Part shown: positions 6,540 through 9,228 of the stretch, in pieces
Layout of the letters: every line of letters begins with the position of its first letter
How positions within the stretch are numbered: position 1 is the stretch's first letter
Source: an uncultured Eubacteriales bacterium
GTDB lineage: Bacteria; Bacillota; Clostridia; Lachnospirales; CAG-274
DNA length: 9,228 bases
Reading direction: 5' to 3'
Assembly (NCBI GenBank): GCA_902495025.1
Contig: CABUWB010000054.1
Coordinates: 1-9,228, forward strand
Position numbers and translations under genes: made by a program
The notes under the pieces: model-generated
The model's input: only the letters and a program-made list of their open reading frames with translations
What the model was told of the DNA's origin: nothing
Databases searched by the model: none

Positions 6540-7625
6540 GACAATATTCAAAGCTATAAATGTCCTTGCTGCGGCGCTCCCCTTGTTTTTAACGGGGCAA
6601 AGCAAAATCTTCATTGTGAATCCTGCGGCACTGACTTTGAGCTTGACACAATGCAACAGCTTGATGAAGCAAATCAAAACGGTATGACCTCGTCCAATTA
6701 CGATTGGGAGAATTACACACCCAGAAGTTTTGAAAACAGTGAGGCAGCTGAACTTTCATCTTATTCCTGTCCCTCCTGTGGAGCGGAAATAACGGGAGAT
6801 GATACTATGGGCTCGACTGTCTGCCCTTACTGTGGCAATTCCACTATTGTAAAGGGGCAGTTTGAGGGTAATCTTCGCCCTGATTACATAATTCCCTTTA
6901 AGGTGGATAAAAAGGCTGCTATTGCGGAGTTTGAAAAAGCATATAAAGACGTGCCTTTTCTGCCCAATGAGTTTAAGAACAAAAAGAAGATTGAGGAAAT
7001 GGTTGGTGTATATGTTCCTTTTTGGATGTTTGACTGCGACTGCAATGCCGATATAAGCTACAATGCGGAGAGGGTAACTACATGGAGCGATGCAAAATAT
7101 GATTATACCAAAACTGAGTTTTTCAAGCTTATTCGTTCGGGCAGCATAGGCTTTGCCAATATACCAGTGGACGGCTCCAAAAAAGCAGAGGATGAGTATA
7201 TGGAGGCTGTTGAACCCTTTGATTATACGGCTGCTGTGGATTTTAACACAGCCTATCTTTCAGGCTACCTTGCGGATAAATACGATGTAACGGCAGAAGA
7301 AAGCATAGAAAGAGCCAATGAACGAGTTAAAAACAGTACCGAGGAAGCCTTTGCAAAAACCGCCGCAGGCTATACAGCTGTCATCCCCGAAAACTCCTAC
7401 ATTAGTTTTTCAAACGGAAAAATAAGGTATTCTCTTCTCCCGGTATGGATGCTTAACATAAAATACGGAGGAGAAAATTATAAATTTGCAATAAACGGTC
7501 AGACAGGCAAGACTATTGGTAAATTCCCTGTGGATAATAAGAAAAAATGGCTGTATTTCGGTAAAGTTTACGGAATAGTTTTTGTATTATGTATTGCTGG
7601 TGCAAAGCTTTTAGGGTTGCTGTAA
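6537..7625 (+). CDS. Two-zinc-ribbon membrane protein, YdjG-like
   Basis: With the ATT start the product is 362 residues. Ribbon 1 uses C9-x2-C12 and C27-x2-C30 (YKCPCCGAP, HCESCGTDF); ribbon 2 uses C78-x2-C81 and C96-x2-C99 (CPSCGAEI, CPYCG). The family core follows: RPDYIIPFKVDK, then GVYVPFWMFDCD, then a long mixed region ending YSLLPVWMLNIKY and FAINGQTGKTIGKFPVD. A membrane helix (about 340-362) forms the C-terminus. Starting at ATG 6651 (residue 39) would delete ribbon 1, so the longer form is preferred. The product resembles the zinc-ribbon family that includes Bacillus subtilis YdjG; ydjG lies with ydjH, ydjI and a pspA homologue in an envelope-stress operon. The next gene, 12 bases on, is YdjH-like, which supports this reading. 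The protein would be tail-anchored with its ribbons in the cytoplasm and may act as a membrane platform for partner proteins. Biochemical function is not established. Confidence 0.85.
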   Translation: MDNIQSYKCPCCGAPLVFNGAKQNLHCESCGTDFELDTMQQLDEANQNGMTSSNYDWENYTPRSFENSEAAELSSYSCPSCGAEITGDDTMGSTVCPYCGNSTIVKGQFEGNLRPDYIIPFKVDKKAAIAEFEKAYKDVPFLPNEFKNKKKIEEMVGVYVPFWMFDCDCNADISYNAERVTTWSDAKYDYTKTEFFKLIRSGSIGFANIPVDGSKKAEDEYMEAVEPFDYTAAVDFNTAYLSGYLADKYDVTAEESIERANERVKNSTEEAFAKTAAGYTAVIPENSYISFSNGKIRYSLLPVWMLNIKYGGENYKFAINGQTGKTIGKFPVDNKKKWLYFGKVYGIVFVLCIAGAKLLGLL

Positions 7626-7637
7626 GGGGGTGAAAGT

Positions 7638-8408
7638 ATGAAAAGAACAATATTTGCAGTTATATTGATTTTTACGCTGTGCATTAGCGCATTCCCCTTA
7701 TGGGCAAATGGAAATGGTGCTCCAAGCCTTATTGATATGCCGGAGATTTTATCCTCACAGGAATATAATGAGGTCTATAACAGGCTTGAAAGCATTAAAG
7801 GTACATACGGAGTTGACGCAGCCTTTGTAATAACCGATAAAATCTCATCCGAGAACGCACAGGCGGAGGCAGATTATCTTTATGATTATGGCGGATACGG
7901 CGCAGGCGATAACAATGACGGCATATTATACCTGGTTTGTGAGTCTACTCATGAATATGCTTTTTCTACCTGTGGCAGGGGCATTGATATATTCAATGAT
8001 GATGCGCTTGAATATATAGACGATGCTATACTGCCCTATTTAAAGGAAAATAACTATTATCAGGCGGCCGTGATTTATGCAGATAAGTGTGAAGAACTGC
8101 TGAAAATGGATGCAGAAGGCAAAACATACCATAAAAAGATAAATATATTGTATGTAATAGGCGGAATTATTTTAATACCCTTAGCTGCGGCATTTATATT
8201 AATGTCACAGAAGCTTTCAAAAATGAATACGGCTGTTATGCAGTCGGGAGCTGAGGAGTATATGAAACCGGGCAGTATGAATATGGCTTCATCAAGAGAT
8301 ATTTTCCTTTACAGTACGGTTACAAAGCATGAAAAGGAAGACTCAAACAGCAAAACACATACTTCTTCTTCGGGAACCACTCACGGAGGAAGAAGCGGAA
8401 ACTTTTAA
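7638..8408 (+). CDS. TPM-domain membrane protein, YdjH-like
   Basis: The 256-residue product starts at ATG 7638 behind GGGGGTGA (7626-7633). It has a signal peptide (residues 1-23, cleavage likely after LWA), a TPM (DUF477) domain at about 30-160, a membrane helix at about 168-189 and a cytoplasmic tail. TPM features are YNEVYNRLESIKGTYGVDAAFVIT, GDNNDGILYLV, FSTCGRGIDIFNDD and a helical YYQAAVIYADKCEELL. The tail ends SSSGTTHGGRSGNF, the Gly/Ser-rich ending usual in this family. The TPM domain would sit outside the membrane. TPM proteins take part in membrane-protein quality control and photosystem repair in other lineages and pair with YdjG-type proteins in Firmicutes; the exact role here is unknown. 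It lies 12 bases after the YdjG-like gene and 21 bases before the next one, so translation is probably coupled. Confidence 0.88.
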   Translation: MKRTIFAVILIFTLCISAFPLWANGNGAPSLIDMPEILSSQEYNEVYNRLESIKGTYGVDAAFVITDKISSENAQAEADYLYDYGGYGAGDNNDGILYLVCESTHEYAFSTCGRGIDIFNDDALEYIDDAILPYLKENNYYQAAVIYADKCEELLKMDAEGKTYHKKINILYVIGGIILIPLAAAFILMSQKLSKMNTAVMQSGAEEYMKPGSMNMASSRDIFLYSTVTKHEKEDSNSKTHTSSSGTTHGGRSGNF

Positions 8409-8429
8409 TAATATTTGGAGGTAATGAAT

Positions 8430-9182
8430 ATGGCAAAAAAGAACTGCAGCGTATGCGGAGCAGAAATAGGTATTGTAAATCAGGTGCAGCTTGCCGACAG
8501 AGAATTAATATGCCGTACCTGTGCAAAGAAAACAAGTCCTTATTTTATCCCATTGGAGAGAACATCTTATGATTATAAGGAGCATATGGTTCAGCTTGAA
8601 AACGGCAAAAAGCTTTATGACGCATATTTTGATAAAAATAAGGCTGTCGAAAAATTTATATCGGGTCATATTTTGGTAGACAAACATACGGGACTTATGT
8701 GTATTACGGACAAAAGAGGAAGCTTTATAATTTGGGGAGGAACACCTTTTTACACCGTATTCCGTATTGCCGATTTGGATATTTGCGAGCTTGATACATC
8801 CTTTGAAAAGGGAAGCGACGGAAAAAACATAGAAAAATGTAAAAGTCATTTCATTTTCCGCAATGTTTCGGGGCTGTATGACATTAAGGTGCCTTCAAGT
8901 AAGGCGTCACATGACAAGATGATGGATTGTATAGACAAGATTTTAGGCAGAAAAGGTATTGGCTCAATAAAGGCAGGCTTTAAAAAGAATCAGGCAGACG
9001 TAATGATGGCTGCCTCGATTGCCGGAAACCTTAAAAATATTATCGCAAACAAGGACGGCGGCGCAGAAGCTATGCGTAATGATGCGCAGCAAATATCAAA
9101 CGCTATTGAAAGCGGATTTTATAATGGCAGAGAAGAGCTTGTGGAAAAAGCGAACGCAGCTATTAAAAATGTTTTGGAATAA
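8430..9182 (+). CDS. Zinc-ribbon (DUF4428-like) protein with possible PH-like domain
   Basis: ATG 8430 is chosen because GGAGG (8417-8421) stands eight bases before it; the in-frame ATG at 8424 is too close to that site. The product is 250 residues, soluble, with no signal peptide or membrane helix. The N-terminus MAKKNCSVCGAEIG...LICRTC forms a ribbon with C6-x2-C9 and C28-x2-C31, in the manner of DUF4428. A middle region (about 50-170) of alternating hydrophobic strands (ILVDKHTGLMCITD, FIIWGG, FRIADLDICELD, SHFIFRNVSGLYDIKV) ending in a helix (HDKMMDCIDKIL) suggests a small PH-like fold, by pattern only. The last 60 residues are helical and charged. It is the fourth gene of the operon and shares its cytoplasmic zinc-ribbon theme with two of the earlier genes. 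A link to membrane-stress proteins is inferred from context only. Confidence 0.8.
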   Translation: MAKKNCSVCGAEIGIVNQVQLADRELICRTCAKKTSPYFIPLERTSYDYKEHMVQLENGKKLYDAYFDKNKAVEKFISGHILVDKHTGLMCITDKRGSFIIWGGTPFYTVFRIADLDICELDTSFEKGSDGKNIEKCKSHFIFRNVSGLYDIKVPSSKASHDKMMDCIDKILGRKGIGSIKAGFKKNQADVMMAASIAGNLKNIIANKDGGAEAMRNDAQQISNAIESGFYNGREELVEKANAAIKNVLE

Positions 9183-9201
9183 AAATGGAGGTGCATTATT
9201 T

Positions 9202-9228
9202 ATGAAAAGAGTAATATCAATTATAACA
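9202..9228 (+). CDS. Start of a further operon gene (3' partial)
   Basis: ATG 9202 follows TGGAGGTG (9186-9193) with an eight-base spacer, 19 bases after the previous stop codon. Only nine codons are visible: MKRVISIIT. Two basic residues followed by a hydrophobic run suggest a signal peptide or first membrane helix. Nothing more can be said about the product. Confidence 0.6.

Noticed and set aside
6490..6687. A 65-codon plus-strand frame overlapping the start of the YdjG-like gene, including TTG 6538.
   Set aside because: The overlapping frame encodes the conserved zinc-ribbon cysteines; this frame gives a hydrophobic shadow product with no motif.
1..9228. CRISPR arrays, tRNA or rRNA genes, insertion sequences and integration sites.
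   Set aside because: No regularly spaced repeats outside the coding repeats, no recognisable RNA gene structure, and no transposase or integrase motif were seen.

Overview
The window looks like a piece of an AT-rich, Gram-positive, anaerobic gut or rumen Clostridia genome (Oscillospiraceae/Ruminococcaceae-like). This is inferred from strong AGGAGG-type ribosome binding sites, short-spaced operons, a type I dockerin, GLUG beta-helix modules, a Cys-rich lipoprotein signal and a membrane-tethered LuxR-type regulator. No taxon can be named from the sequence alone. All recognisable genes are on the + strand.

Region 1 (1-2645): the 3' part of a large secreted, modular, non-catalytic protein. Its order is the end of a discoidin-like domain, a Cys/His ribbon repeat, a GLUG-type module, three near-identical Cys/His ribbon repeats, a second GLUG-type module and a C-terminal type I dockerin. 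A strong intrinsic terminator closes it.

Region 2 (2691-5899): a two-gene transcription unit with a good sigma-A-like promoter and its own terminator. The first gene encodes a solute-binding lipoprotein of the sugar ABC type. The second, 26 bases downstream, encodes a membrane protein with an extracellular Cache-like sensor, two membrane helices and a cytoplasmic LuxR/GerE DNA-binding domain. No permease or ATPase gene lies with them. The simplest reading is a sensing module in which the lipoprotein delivers or reports a ligand to a one-component membrane transcription factor.

Region 3 (5900-9228): a second operon, preceded by two related 17-bp inverted repeats centred near -81 and -43 of a promoter that has a perfect -10 but no recognisable -35. 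It encodes a small Cys-rich protein, a two-zinc-ribbon membrane protein like Bacillus YdjG, a TPM-domain membrane protein like YdjH, a zinc-ribbon protein with an N-terminal DUF4428-like domain, and the first nine codons of another gene. In Bacillus subtilis the ydjG and ydjH relatives sit with a PspA homologue in an envelope-stress operon, so an envelope role is likely here. The YdjG-like gene appears to start at a rare ATT codon: the only good ribosome binding site points at it, and the first ATG would remove the whole first zinc ribbon.

The most interesting points are the lipoprotein/membrane-LuxR pair, the ATT start, the paired operators in front of the zinc-ribbon operon, and the repeated extracellular Cys3-His ribbons in a dockerin protein.
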